Below, one piece after another: positions 32,781-41,209 of a DNA stretch of 64,000 nt (its first letter is position 1; each line of letters starts with the position of its first letter). The translations under genes and the position numbers were made by a program. The notes below the pieces were generated by a model, which did not search any database, was not told the origin of the DNA, and saw nothing but the letters and a program-made list of their open reading frames with translations. Source of the DNA: Paenibacillus piscarius (GTDB lineage: Bacteria > Bacillota > Bacilli > Paenibacillales > Paenibacillaceae); assembly GCF_022234545.1 (NCBI RefSeq), contig NZ_JAIEUI010000001.1:480899-544898 (forward strand), in the 5' to 3' direction.

Positions 32781-33128
32781 ATGCGAATACTCAAGCATTT
32801 AGATGATTTCAGGGTTGGAGACACCTTAGCGGGCTGGGGAGATGATCAGAACGGGGCGTTTGTAATCAAGCTCCCCGGCTCCCGCCTTACATTCCAGGTT
32901 ATTGCAAGCACCGGAGCCGGTTGGGACCATGTGAGTGTAAGTACAGCGGAGCGGTGCCCCCGTTGGAATGAAATGCAGCAAATCAAAGAGCTGTTTTTTG
33001 AGGATGGCGAAGCCGTCATGCAGCTCCACCCTGCAAAGAGCGATTATGTCAATTTACATCCGTATTGCTTACACCTGTGGCGGCCACATCATGTATGTAT
33101 ACCGCTGCCGGACAAATTGATGGTTTAG
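32781..33128 (+). CDS. Conserved phage protein (DUF7694-like)
   Basis: A 115-residue protein with the conserved run GWDHVSVS, RCPRWNEMQQIKELFFEDGEAVMQLHP and YVNLHPYCLHLWRP, a pattern seen in many phage and prophage genes of Bacillota. GGAGGGGG lies upstream. The His and Cys residues might bind a metal. Function unknown. Confidence 0.75.
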   Translation: MRILKHLDDFRVGDTLAGWGDDQNGAFVIKLPGSRLTFQVIASTGAGWDHVSVSTAERCPRWNEMQQIKELFFEDGEAVMQLHPAKSDYVNLHPYCLHLWRPHHVCIPLPDKLMV

Positions 33129-33139
33129 GGGGATCTTAT

Positions 33140-33913
33140 ATGAGCGATATTGAAAAAGGACTCTATAACAAATACCGTATTCTGCACCGGGAGTCAGGGG
33201 CTGAGGTTGAGGGCGCTTGCTTCGTTCTCCGGCCGGACAAGGATGCTGCTGCCCGCTCGGCACTGCTCCAGTACGCCGAGGCAACCGACAATATGGAGCT
33301 GTCGGCGGATATCTGGAAGTGGATGCAAAGCATTGATCCTTATGCGGAGTGCCCGGAAGGTGTATTCCCGCTCCTGGATGGCACAGAGGTCATACTATCC
33401 CCTGGAGACCGGGTACTGTTCCACCGGACGAATAGCGGATCAATCCCGCTTACAATTGACGCTGACAGCATCATTGATGATGTATTGATGTCCTATGGAG
33501 CGGTACGGCTTAGGATGGAAGCTCTTGAACACCAGTTAGAAGAGGGACAACAACGAATAGGCAAACTTGAACTGTACTCTAAGGCGTTGGAGTTCAGCCG
33601 TGATTCAGCTCAAAAGATGGCTGACGAAATTTCTAAAGATAAAGGGTTAGAGTTATATGAGGCACAACAGAACATAGCAAGGATAAGCAGTGAGTTTGAA
33701 CCTGGTAAGAGAAAGGCGATTGTTGAACAATGCAGTGACCTGAATCAATACGATGAAGAGGATTTTAGCCCGCCCGTCTGCATCGAAGATCTTCCAGAAG
33801 CTGATAAATCGGAAATTATGGAATGGCTGACAGCGATTCTAAGGGATTGTGCAGAGAATACGTTTGATTCGATTGCTGATGCTCTTGGATTTTCGGGTAA
33901 CGCTCATGAATAA
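33140..33913 (+). CDS. Hypothetical phage protein
   Basis: A 257-residue protein. Residues 1-60 contain the phage-typical block KYRILHRESGAEVEGACFVLRPDKD. The middle has GDRVLFHRTN, and residues about 130-180 form a coiled coil. ATG 33140 follows TTAGGGGG. The final ~40 residues are acidic and helical. The first block is widespread in Bacillota prophages; the role is unknown. Confidence 0.65.
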   Translation: MSDIEKGLYNKYRILHRESGAEVEGACFVLRPDKDAAARSALLQYAEATDNMELSADIWKWMQSIDPYAECPEGVFPLLDGTEVILSPGDRVLFHRTNSGSIPLTIDADSIIDDVLMSYGAVRLRMEALEHQLEEGQQRIGKLELYSKALEFSRDSAQKMADEISKDKGLELYEAQQNIARISSEFEPGKRKAIVEQCSDLNQYDEEDFSPPVCIEDLPEADKSEIMEWLTAILRDCAENTFDSIADALGFSGNAHE

Positions 33914-34094
33914 CTGGCATTTTTCAGACAAGGACAAGGAGGCGGAGCGGGCAGCTGGTGGGCAGGGAGAAATTAAAGTCTCCCGTCTATCTCCGGAAGA
34001 GCTGGAGGAGATCCGGCGCAAGTATCCGGCTCCAGTAGGGGCCAAGAAGCCAACACCCATATTTGAATATAACAGAAGGAGAACCGGACAATGA
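33906..34094 (+). CDS. Hypothetical small phage protein
   Basis: A 62-residue charged protein starting inside the end of the previous gene. It ends with a proline-rich segment (RRKYPAPVGAKKPTPIFEY). Its stop overlaps the start at 34091. No family is recognised. Confidence 0.5.
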   Translation: MNNWHFSDKDKEAERAAGGQGEIKVSRLSPEELEEIRRKYPAPVGAKKPTPIFEYNRRRTGQ

Positions 34095-34489
34095 CCAAGC
34101 CTCTACCTGACCAGCCAATGTCGGTGAAAGAAGTCCAGGCGGCGCTTGCAGCAGGCGAACGGTTTTTTAAGGGCTATGGCCTCGGTGATACTGTAGTCAT
34201 TCAAGAAGTACTTAGATGGGGCAAGGCATTTGTGAGATTCACCACACCTAACATGAAGTACTTCATTTCAACCAATATCCGTACCTTTGCTTGGGGAGTG
34301 TTTGGAGTATACAAAGAGGGGGAATGTCTTTGTGGGGGCGGTGGTGCAGATGGAGTTCTTCCCGGGTGTGACAGCGGCGGACAAAGTGGCCACAAAGAAA
34401 CTACTAAAGGATTATCCCAAAATGATAAGGAAAATCAGAGTTTACGAGAAGAAGGAGTCTCTTACGAATCTAGAGTCGAAGGAATTTAA
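34091..34489 (+). CDS. Hypothetical phage protein, end overlaps the late regulator
   Basis: A 132-residue frame. The first ~75 residues look like a small beta domain (GYGLGDTVVIQEVLRWGKAFVRF, KYFISTNIRTFAWGVFGVYK). The tail, rich in Gly and polar residues, overlaps the next gene by 140 bases in a different frame and looks non-conserved, so a frame change near 34330 is possible. No family is recognised. Confidence 0.5.
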   Translation: MTKPLPDQPMSVKEVQAALAAGERFFKGYGLGDTVVIQEVLRWGKAFVRFTTPNMKYFISTNIRTFAWGVFGVYKEGECLCGGGGADGVLPGCDSGGQSGHKETTKGLSQNDKENQSLREEGVSYESRVEGI

Positions 34490-34709
34490 GGATTTTTCTC
34501 ATAAGGTGAGAGAAATCGATAGAGCATTTGAACTAATTGAAGATGATGAGGTAATGGACATAATTAAACACCGTTATGTGAATGCCCGCAAGCATAAGCT
34601 TACTTTACTAAAATATACCGCAAGCACAAGCGCTGCTACCATCAACCGGCGAATAAGAGTTGGTGTAGCAACCATAGCCGATCATCTGAAGCTTGCCGAA
34701 ATCATTTAA
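34350..34709 (+). CDS. Probable late transcription regulator (ArpU/sigma-like)
   Basis: A 119-residue helical protein ending in a sigma region 4-like helix-turn-helix (KHKLTLLKYTASTSAATINRRIRVGVATIADHL). Small regulators of this size (ArpU or RinA type) sit at the end of the early region and switch on the late genes. ATG 34350 has a GGGGGCGGTGG stretch upstream. Assignment is by form and position. Confidence 0.6.
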   Translation: MEFFPGVTAADKVATKKLLKDYPKMIRKIRVYEKKESLTNLESKEFKDFSHKVREIDRAFELIEDDEVMDIIKHRYVNARKHKLTLLKYTASTSAATINRRIRVGVATIADHLKLAEII

Positions 34710-34771
34710 AATTCATTTTATGTTAGACCTGTACAATGCATTTAATTCATAAGCAAATATAACAAACATAA

Positions 34772-34800
34772 CTTCCAAAATTGAATGGATATTCTATAAT
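34772..34800 (+). promoter_or_regulatory. Possible promoter with strong -10
   Basis: A perfect TATAAT at 34795-34800 has only a weak CTTCCA/TTCCAA at -35. Such a half-promoter may need the activator encoded just upstream. It would drive the 91-residue gene and the structured RNA region. Confidence 0.4.
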
Positions 34801-34829
34801 AAAACCTGCTCAGACAGGAGGTGATTAAT

Positions 34830-35105
34830 ATGATTACTGGAAGCAAAAGCGACATGATGCAGATAATCTTGGATCTGGAAAAATCAGTTACAGAATGGCT
34901 AATGATGGAGCGTTCCACAACTGACAGAATCGATGGTTATCAAGAAAGAATGGCTAAGTTCGGCGCTAAGGAATACTATGAAAAGCAGATTGATGAAGAA
35001 AAACAACTTCTTTCTCAATTAATAACTTCGCGCATGAACAGAGAATCTTTCTTGGCGGAATTAAAAAAATCGTATAAGGAACAGTATGGAGAGACAGTGC
35101 AATAA
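34830..35105 (+). CDS. Hypothetical coiled-coil protein
   Basis: A 91-residue helical protein rich in Lys, Glu and Met (EEKQLLSQLITSRMN region). ATG 34830 lies 7 bases after AGGAGGTG. It is the last gene before the structured RNA region and TIR gene. No family is recognised. Confidence 0.65.
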   Translation: MITGSKSDMMQIILDLEKSVTEWLMMERSTTDRIDGYQERMAKFGAKEYYEKQIDEEKQLLSQLITSRMNRESFLAELKKSYKEQYGETVQ

Positions 35106-35139
35106 TGATACTAACTTGAGACTGTTCTGATACAAAAAC

Positions 35140-35480
35140 AGATTTACAGTAGGGACATAGGACGGCAACATCGTCCGGGTGTCCCTGCTGCCCCTTATCG
35201 CCGCAGGACTCGGTTGGGCTGAGCGGTGAGTCCGCATTTATTGGGAGGATCTGATAGCACCAGTTGCGGCGGTCTGATACGGGGGATGTGGGTTTAATAA
35301 GCACCCTCACCGCGCTCCGCCCGGGCGCCATAGAAATACGGGCTATCATATCATTATGAATTGAGTAAGGCGCTGCAAAGAGAGCATCAACCGACCAAAG
35401 CCGTGTGAGAGTCACGGTTAGCAGCCCTTTACTGAGCACGTAATGCTCAGGGATAATTCCAAACGCTTTGGAATATTCAG
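35140..35480 (+). ncRNA. Candidate structured non-coding RNA
   Basis: About 340 bases with no plausible gene hold many strong hairpins: an 11-bp stem 35147-35157/35180-35190 with an inner GGACG/CGTCC stem; GGACTC/GAGTCC (35206-35211/35228-35233); AGCCGTG/CACGGTT (35399-35405/35413-35419); CTGAGCA/TGCTCAG (35432-35438/35444-35450); ATTCCAAA/TTTGGAAT (35456-35463/35467-35474). TCTGATA occurs at 35126, 35250 and 35273. The strand is assumed from the neighbours. It matches no RNA family I can name. It may be a free RNA or the leader of the TIR gene. Confidence 0.55.
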
Positions 35481-35500
35481 AAAGTAGTAATCCTTTTTGA

Positions 35501-35535
35501 TTGACTTCTCATACACAAAAGGTATTATTTACCTT
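35501..35535 (+). promoter_or_regulatory. Promoter of the TIR gene with overlapping inverted repeat
   Basis: TTGACT (35501-35506), a 16-base spacer and TATTAT (35523-35528) make a good sigma-A promoter. AAGGTA (35519-35524) and TACCTT (35530-35535) form an inverted repeat that covers the -10 element and could bind a repressor. Confidence 0.6.
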
Positions 35536-35570
35536 AGTGGTTATCTTGATTTAATGAGGGGTATGTGAGG

Positions 35571-36368
35571 ATGAAAGTATTTATTAGTTGGTCTGGAGAT
35601 AAGAGCAGAAAGGTTGGGGAACTATTAGATGACTGGCTTCAATGCGTTTTACAAGCTATCGATCCCTGGATGTCTAGTAAAGATATTGACAGAGGATCAT
35701 TGTGGTTTTCCGAAATTACTGACCAACTAAAAGATACTTCAATAGGAATTATCTGTTTAACCAAGGCTAACAAGGAAAAACCTTGGATATTATTTGAGGC
35801 TGGGGCTTTAGCAAAAGGTTTATCATCCAACCGAGTACTCACCTTCCTAATTGATCTTGTACCTACTGATATCGGAGATCCTCTTGCCCAATTCAATCAT
35901 ACTTATCCTGATAAAGCTGGATTGTGGCAGTTGGTTAGAACGTTAAATTCATCTCTTCAAGATAAGGCATTAAAAGAAAAAGTGTTGGAGAAAGTATTTG
36001 AGACTTATTTTCCGCAATTTGAAGCTGGACTCGAATTGATTATGTCTGAAACTCCGGATACTCCAGAATCAGAAATAAAGCGCCCTAATGATGAAATAAT
36101 GTTAGATGTACTGTCTGCTACTCGTAATATTGATAAAAGACTTAGATCCATTGAATATAATAGACAACACAGCTCACCTCCAGTTAGTGGCATTCATATC
36201 CATAGAAAAATTGCTGATGAATTAACTGGAAAACTTGTGAGAGAGAATATACCTCCTCAAGTAATTGTTAACTTACTGAGAGATTTTGTTCCAATAAGCT
36301 ATTTAGATACGTTATTATCTAAGCACGAAGATAAGGAACGCTATACTCTTGAATTGAATGAGTCGTGA
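35571..36368 (+). CDS. TIR-domain protein, probable immune effector
   Basis: A 265-residue protein. Residues 1-150 form a TIR domain: MKVFISWSGDKSRKVGELL, the IGIICLTKAN strand, and WILFEAGALAKGL, whose Glu is in the position of the catalytic Glu of NAD-cleaving TIR proteins. The C-terminal ~100 residues are a helical region of unknown fold (NIDKRLRSIEYN, KLVRENIPPQVIVNLLRDF). ATG 35571 has GAGGGG 9 bases upstream. It has its own promoter and terminator and is AT-rich compared with the late genes, as expected of an acquired moron. NAD loss on phage infection is the likely activity, by family only. Confidence 0.8.
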   Translation: MKVFISWSGDKSRKVGELLDDWLQCVLQAIDPWMSSKDIDRGSLWFSEITDQLKDTSIGIICLTKANKEKPWILFEAGALAKGLSSNRVLTFLIDLVPTDIGDPLAQFNHTYPDKAGLWQLVRTLNSSLQDKALKEKVLEKVFETYFPQFEAGLELIMSETPDTPESEIKRPNDEIMLDVLSATRNIDKRLRSIEYNRQHSSPPVSGIHIHRKIADELTGKLVRENIPPQVIVNLLRDFVPISYLDTLLSKHEDKERYTLELNES

Positions 36369-36416
36369 CGGTGTTGTGTGGATGAAATTCAATAACAAAC
36401 CCAAAGCAATAAGTCG

Positions 36417-36442
36417 GAGTCGCTGAGAAGCGGCTCTTTTTT
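36417..36442 (+). terminator. Terminator of the TIR gene
   Basis: GAGTCGCT and AGCGGCTC form an 8-bp stem with loop GAGA followed by TTTTTT. It isolates the TIR gene from the late operon. Confidence 0.85.
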
Positions 36443-36470
36443 GTTGATTTTTTCCCTGATTTTGGTTTCT

Positions 36471-36515
36471 GGGTCCTTCCCGGGTCCGGGGCGGGGTGCG
36501 GGTGCGCGTGAGCCC
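36471..36515. other. GC-rich candidate cos region
   Basis: A very G+C-rich stretch with direct GGGTCC repeats (36471-36476, 36482-36487) lies ~160 bases before the small terminase gene. In lambda-type phages the cohesive-end site sits here. The rest of the 304-base gap (36369-36672) holds two terminators. The cut positions cannot be told from sequence. Confidence 0.35.
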
Positions 36516-36602
36516 GATTTCTGGCTAGATAGAATTTCAAAATGATCGCTTCGTTTCGTTATACATGGCCATGCATAAAAAACCGCATATCTTGAATATC
36601 GT

Positions 36603-36629
36603 AAAAACCCTTATAGAGCAAGGGTTTTT
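36603..36629 (+). terminator. Second terminator before the late operon
   Basis: AAAAACCCTT and AAGGGTTTTT form a 10-bp stem with a 7-base loop; the T-run is part of the stem. It lies 40 bases before the small terminase gene. Confidence 0.75.
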
Positions 36630-36672
36630 GTTATGTTCAGAGGCGCTATGAGGAGGGGGTGAAGGGGAGGGA

Positions 36673-37206
36673 ATGGCGAAATTAGGTGATGGTCAAAGCG
36701 AAATGGTTGTTACCGCCATACAGATGGCGGACTTGCTTGGGCTGACTCCAAGACGAATCCAGCAGCTGGCAGAAGAAGGTATCATCGTCAGAAGTGGTCG
36801 GGGTAAGTATATGGCGTCCGGCAGTGTTCAGAATTACATCAGATTTCAGGCGGAAACGGGTGACGGCGGCTCTGGAGTGGACTATTTCGACGAAAGAGCG
36901 ATGCATGAACGGGCAAAACGGAAAAAAGCGGAGCTTGAACTGGCTGTAATGGAGGGAGATTTGCACCGTTCTGGGGACGTTGAGCTCGTTATGAATGATA
37001 TGGTGGCGGCATTTCGCTCCCGAATCCTTGCCATTCCCTCTAAATTAGCGCCTCAATTGTTGGGGAAAGACGAACTGCCGGTCATATTGAGTATGCTAAC
37101 CCGCGAGGTTCACGATGCATTAATGGAGCTATCCGACTACGATCCCCAGAAATTTTATGCAGCAAGCTCGGAATTCGTGGAGTTGAGCAACGATGATACC
37201 AGCTAA
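36673..37206 (+). CDS. Terminase small subunit (Nu1-like)
   Basis: A 177-residue protein. The N-terminal winged helix (TAIQMADLLGLTPRRIQQLAEEGII) resembles lambda Nu1, which binds the cos site. A charged helix (MHERAKRKKAELELAVMEGD) follows. It binds packaging sites and recruits the large subunit. The ATG follows AGGGGAGG. The next gene begins before this one ends (14-base overlap). Assignment is secure by motif and position. Confidence 0.85.
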   Translation: MAKLGDGQSEMVVTAIQMADLLGLTPRRIQQLAEEGIIVRSGRGKYMASGSVQNYIRFQAETGDGGSGVDYFDERAMHERAKRKKAELELAVMEGDLHRSGDVELVMNDMVAAFRSRILAIPSKLAPQLLGKDELPVILSMLTREVHDALMELSDYDPQKFYAASSEFVELSNDDTS

Positions 37207-39022
37207 ATTATCAAAATTAGTACGTGGGGTTGCCAAGCTTGCCGCGCCGCCGCCGGATCTTACTGTTTCCGAGTGGGCGGATGCTTATCGCCGCCTGTCT
37301 CCAGAAGCATCAGCGGAGCCGGGGCAGTGGAGAACAAGCAGAGCGCCGTTTCAGAAAGACGTCATGGATGCCATTAATGATCCGCAGGTGCAGAACATCG
37401 TCATGATGTTTTCCGCCCAAGTCGGGAAGACAGAAATACTGCTTAACGCTATCGGATACTTTGTAGACCACGACCCAGCACCTATCATGTTGGTTCAACC
37501 AACGGAGCAAATGGCCGAAGCGTTTTCCAAGGACCGACTTGCCCCGATGATTCGGGACACTCCCACGCTTGGCAAAAAGATCCGTGATGTAAAGAGTAAG
37601 AGCAGCGGCAACACTCTGATGCATAAAAAATTTCCCGGCGGTCACATCACTTTAGCCGGTTCAAATGCGCCAGCTTCACTGGCCAGCCGCCCGATTCGGG
37701 TTGTGCTGCTGGATGAAGTGGATCGTTACCCGGCATCTGCAGGGACTGAGGGCGACCCGGTTAACCTGGTTTCTAAGAGAACCACTACCTTTTGGAATCG
37801 CAAGCGGATTATGGTCAGTACGCCGACCACTAAATATGCATCCCGTATTGAATTTGCCTATGAGGAAAGCAGTATGGAACAGTGGTGCTTGCCGTGTCCG
37901 AGCTGCGGGGAGTATCAGCCCTTCAGTTGGAAGCAGATTCATTTCGAGTATGACGAAGAAGCGCGGATTACTATCAAGGTGGATCACGCCTGCCGTACAT
38001 GCGGAGCACTTCACGGTGAACATGAATGGAAGGCGGGTATCGGAAAGTGGATTGCTAGGAAGGAGAATGCGAAGACACGCGGGTTTCACTTGAACGAGAT
38101 GGCCAGCACATTCGTGAGCTGGAAGGAAATAGTTCATAACTTCAAGGAAGCGGTCAAGGGCGGCAAAGAAATGCTTAAGACCTGGACCAATACCGCGTTA
38201 GGCGAAACGTGGGAAGAGACCGGCGAAAAGCTGGACGATGAAGAACTGTACAAGCGGCGGGAAGATTACGGGCATGAAGTTGATGTTCCTGACAGTGCGG
38301 TTCTGCTCACGGCTGGGATCGATACACAGGATGATCGCCTGGAAATTGAAGTTGTAGGCTGGGGAGCTGGGAAAGAAAGCTGGGGAATCCAGTATCATAC
38401 GATTCACGGCAAGCCGGATCATCCGGACACCTGGCTGCAGCTGGATGCATTCCTGGAACGCAAATGGCTGCGGGAAGACGGTTCTGGTGTAATCATTGCA
38501 GCGGCGTGTATCGATTCAGGGGGCCATCATACTACTGAGGTCTATAAGTATTGTGTGAAACGGGAACATCGCCGTATCTATGCTATCAAAGGGGAAGGAG
38601 GTCCCGGTAAGCCGATCATTATCGGTTCAAGCCGGAAGAACCGGGAGAAATGCTTGCTGATCCGTGTCGGGGTTGATGCCGGCAAGGAGCGGATTACTTC
38701 AAACCTGCAGCTGGAAGAAGAGGCACCGGGCTATTGTCATTTCCCGATTGCTGCAGACAAGGGGTATTCGCAAAAGTACTTCAAAGGGTTGACGTCAGAG
38801 CGCAAGGCACTCCGTTTCACGCGAGGGAAACCCCGGTATGAATGGATTAAGACGACTGCACGAAATGAACCGTTCGATTTACGGAACTATGCGGTGGCTG
38901 CGCTGGAAATCATTCAACCTATTTTTGAACAAGCTTTGCGAACGGGGGCAGCCCCGGCACCGAGCAGCGCAAAGAAGCCGGTTAGCAAGAAGAAGTATGT
39001 TAAAAAGCAGAACATATGGTAG
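37193..39022 (+). CDS. Terminase large subunit (GpA family)
   Basis: A 609-residue ATPase-nuclease that packages DNA. Walker A is in FSAQVGKTE and Walker B in VVLLDEVDRYP. A zinc ribbon (CPSCG, CRTCG) lies at about 235-275. The nuclease part begins at GIDTQDDRLEIEVVGWG. It belongs to the lambda GpA-like family, so cos-type packaging is expected. The start overlaps the small subunit gene by 14 bases. Confidence 0.94.
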   Translation: MIPAKLSKLVRGVAKLAAPPPDLTVSEWADAYRRLSPEASAEPGQWRTSRAPFQKDVMDAINDPQVQNIVMMFSAQVGKTEILLNAIGYFVDHDPAPIMLVQPTEQMAEAFSKDRLAPMIRDTPTLGKKIRDVKSKSSGNTLMHKKFPGGHITLAGSNAPASLASRPIRVVLLDEVDRYPASAGTEGDPVNLVSKRTTTFWNRKRIMVSTPTTKYASRIEFAYEESSMEQWCLPCPSCGEYQPFSWKQIHFEYDEEARITIKVDHACRTCGALHGEHEWKAGIGKWIARKENAKTRGFHLNEMASTFVSWKEIVHNFKEAVKGGKEMLKTWTNTALGETWEETGEKLDDEELYKRREDYGHEVDVPDSAVLLTAGIDTQDDRLEIEVVGWGAGKESWGIQYHTIHGKPDHPDTWLQLDAFLERKWLREDGSGVIIAAACIDSGGHHTTEVYKYCVKREHRRIYAIKGEGGPGKPIIIGSSRKNREKCLLIRVGVDAGKERITSNLQLEEEAPGYCHFPIAADKGYSQKYFKGLTSERKALRFTRGKPRYEWIKTTARNEPFDLRNYAVAALEIIQPIFEQALRTGAAPAPSSAKKPVSKKKYVKKQNIW

Positions 39023-39032
39023 GTGATTTGGG

Positions 39033-39296
39033 ATGGACCTGCGTCAGCGTGTCCGGGTAGAGCAGCGGCTCGAGTCTGTAATTCGGCGGTTGGATGGTTA
39101 TTACGCTGCAGAGGAAGCTATTCTCGGCGGTGCTCAAGAGTACAGCCTTGGAAGCCGGAGCCTGAAGCGTGGCGACCTGAATGCGATCCGTGAGCAGATC
39201 ACGGAATTGGAAGACAGGAAAGACGAGTTGGAGAATGCTTTGGCTCAAGGATCAGATAAACGGAAATCTTACCGGGTCGTATACCGGGATCTATAA
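39033..39296 (+). CDS. gpW-like/DUF6148 head-joining protein
   Basis: An 87-residue protein with the pattern ESVIRRLDGYYAAEEAILGGAQEY and SLKRGDLNAIREQITELEDRK. It is typical of the small DUF6148/gpW-like protein between terminase and portal, which helps join head and tail in lambda. The ribosome site is weak (GGTGATTTGGG). The lambda role is inferred. Confidence 0.7.
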   Translation: MDLRQRVRVEQRLESVIRRLDGYYAAEEAILGGAQEYSLGSRSLKRGDLNAIREQITELEDRKDELENALAQGSDKRKSYRVVYRDL

Positions 39297-39302
39297 GGAG
39301 GA

Positions 39303-39524
39303 ATGAAGGTGCAATATCCATCAGTAGGAAGAATGGTTCATTACCAAAGCTATGGGACACCGGGACGAGAGTTCCCAAGCGAACCGAGAGCAGCCATTAT
39401 CACGCAGGTGCACAATGCGACCTGTGTTGACTTGTGTGTCCTCAACCCGACAGGGATGTTCTTCAATCAAAATGTAGTACAAGGGCAAGGCGGAGGAAAG
39501 TGGGACTGGCCGCCGCGTGTATAA
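39303..39524 (+). CDS. Conserved hypothetical phage protein
   Basis: A 73-residue protein with the start MKVQYPSVGRMVHY and a repeated GTP/VQGQGGGKWDWP end. Short beta-rich proteins of this kind lie between terminase and portal in many Bacillota phages. GGAGG precedes the start. The function is unknown. Confidence 0.7.
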   Translation: MKVQYPSVGRMVHYQSYGTPGREFPSEPRAAIITQVHNATCVDLCVLNPTGMFFNQNVVQGQGGGKWDWPPRV

Positions 39525-39547
39525 CGCCCGGAGAGTAGGTGTAGCGT

Positions 39548-41209
39548 GTGAACTTTATTGATAAGGCGGTTAATTGGTTTTCTCCGGTCCGTGGGTTAAA
39601 ACGTCAGGCTGCCCGTGCGCATATGGCCGTCCTGCATCAAATTACGAACAGCGGATACAGTCATAGCGGAGCCAGCCGGCGGAAAAAGTCAATGCAGGGG
39701 TGGGAGAGTGACAGCCGTAGCCCGCAAGAGGATCTGGGCAGTAATCTTCCATTGCTTCGGGAACGTTCGCGCGATTTATACATGAGTGGCGGCCTGGCTA
39801 CTGGTGCAATCAATAAAAACAAGTCAAATGTTCTCGGTTCTGGATTGTCTCTGAAATGTCAACTCAATTACCGTATGCTCGGCATGACACCGGAGCAGGC
39901 GAAGGAATGGGAAGACAAAACCAAATTTGAATTTGGTTTGTGGGCCAGTTCCAAGATTGACCATACCGGATTAAATGACTTTTATGATGCCCAGCGTATC
40001 GCACTTACCGGGTGGCTACTTAACGGTGATTCGTTGGGTGTCATTAAATACGCGGATCAGAAGGAAATGCTGAATCCGTACCGCCTGCGGATTCAACTGG
40101 TAGAAGCGGATCGTCTGAATAACCCGCAGCAACATTTTGGACAAGCCTTTTATGGGGCGGCAAGTGTGGCCCCAGGAACCTATGCAGAGCTGCCGTCCGG
40201 CGGTGCCATTCAAAACGGGGTGGAGACAGATGCGAGCGGCAAAGTGATTGCTTACTGGATCAGTAATAAGCATCCGAATTCATTGCTGCCCACCAGAAAG
40301 CCAATCAGCTGGGCTCGGGTCGAATCAATTAACCGGGTTACGGGGCTGCCCAATTGCCTGTTTATCGTTGATCCGGAGCGACCTGATCAGTATCGCGGCG
40401 TGCCTTACCTGGCTCCTGTAATTGAGCAGGTAAAGCAGATGAACCGTTATGCGGATGCTGAGATTGCTGCGGCTATTGTTAATAGCTTCTTCGCAGCCTT
40501 TATAAAGGTGGATGGTGGAACTAAGAATGATATTCCGTTTTCCGGTTCGATTGCACCCGAAGACCAGATTGAAATGTCCCTGGAGGACCGGTTAGCAAGT
40601 TATGAAATGGGTCCAGGGACGATCAACGTTTTAGGAGCGGGCGAAGATGTGACCTTCGGAGATCCGCAGCACCCGACAGCAGGCTTTGATTCCTTCACCA
40701 TGACGATGGCCAAGCTGGCTGGTTCGGCGTTAGACATGCCGTTTGAAGTGCTGCTGGGCGTATTTAATAGCAGTTATTCGGCGTCTCGTGCGGCGCTGCT
40801 GCAGGCATGGAGAACATTCCGGGACCGGCGTGATTGGTTCGCAACGGATTTTTGTCAGCCTCTATATGAAACCTGGCTCTTTGAAGCCATCGCAACCGGG
40901 CGCATTCAAGCACCCGGTTTTTTTGCGGACCCGGCACGCCGGAAACTTTGGAGTGCCGCCCTTTGGATCGGGCCTAGCCCGGGGCAAATTGACCCGATTA
41001 AAGAGGTCACGGCTTCCGCGATGCGGATAAATTACGGGTTCTCCACCTTTGAGAAGGAAACCAGCGAATTAACCGGTATGGACTGGGATTCAAACATCGA
41101 TGTGCTGCGCCGAGAATGGGACAGCCGCGCCGGCCTGCCGAACATCATTAATCCGAGCAAGGGACCGGATGAAGGAGGTGAGAAAGAAGATGACGATTCC
41201 AAAGCTTAA
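39548..41209 (+). CDS. Phage portal protein (lambda gpB family)
   Basis: A 553-residue portal, the ring through which DNA enters the capsid. The N-terminal region (RDLYMSGGLATGAINKNKSNVLGSGLSL), the middle (RVTGLPNCLFIV, YRGVPYLAPVIEQVKQMNRYADAEI) and the LDMPFEVLLG stretch are typical of the lambda portal family. GTG 39548 is the start in frame. It overlaps the next gene by 20 bases. Confidence 0.92.
   Translation: MNFIDKAVNWFSPVRGLKRQAARAHMAVLHQITNSGYSHSGASRRKKSMQGWESDSRSPQEDLGSNLPLLRERSRDLYMSGGLATGAINKNKSNVLGSGLSLKCQLNYRMLGMTPEQAKEWEDKTKFEFGLWASSKIDHTGLNDFYDAQRIALTGWLLNGDSLGVIKYADQKEMLNPYRLRIQLVEADRLNNPQQHFGQAFYGAASVAPGTYAELPSGGAIQNGVETDASGKVIAYWISNKHPNSLLPTRKPISWARVESINRVTGLPNCLFIVDPERPDQYRGVPYLAPVIEQVKQMNRYADAEIAAAIVNSFFAAFIKVDGGTKNDIPFSGSIAPEDQIEMSLEDRLASYEMGPGTINVLGAGEDVTFGDPQHPTAGFDSFTMTMAKLAGSALDMPFEVLLGVFNSSYSASRAALLQAWRTFRDRRDWFATDFCQPLYETWLFEAIATGRIQAPGFFADPARRKLWSAALWIGPSPGQIDPIKEVTASAMRINYGFSTFEKETSELTGMDWDSNIDVLRREWDSRAGLPNIINPSKGPDEGGEKEDDDSKA

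Noticed and set aside
35399..35419. Resemblance of AGCCGTG…CACGGTT to group II intron domain V
   Set aside because: Domain V is longer (about 34 nt), the catalytic features are missing, and there is no reverse transcriptase nearby.
34966..35439. Leftward open frame of 157 codons across the structured RNA region
   Set aside because: It has no ribosome site at its start, covers the hairpins and part of the preceding gene in antisense, and its sequence looks random.
35106..36368. Retron (structured RNA plus effector)
   Set aside because: No reverse transcriptase gene is present anywhere in the window.
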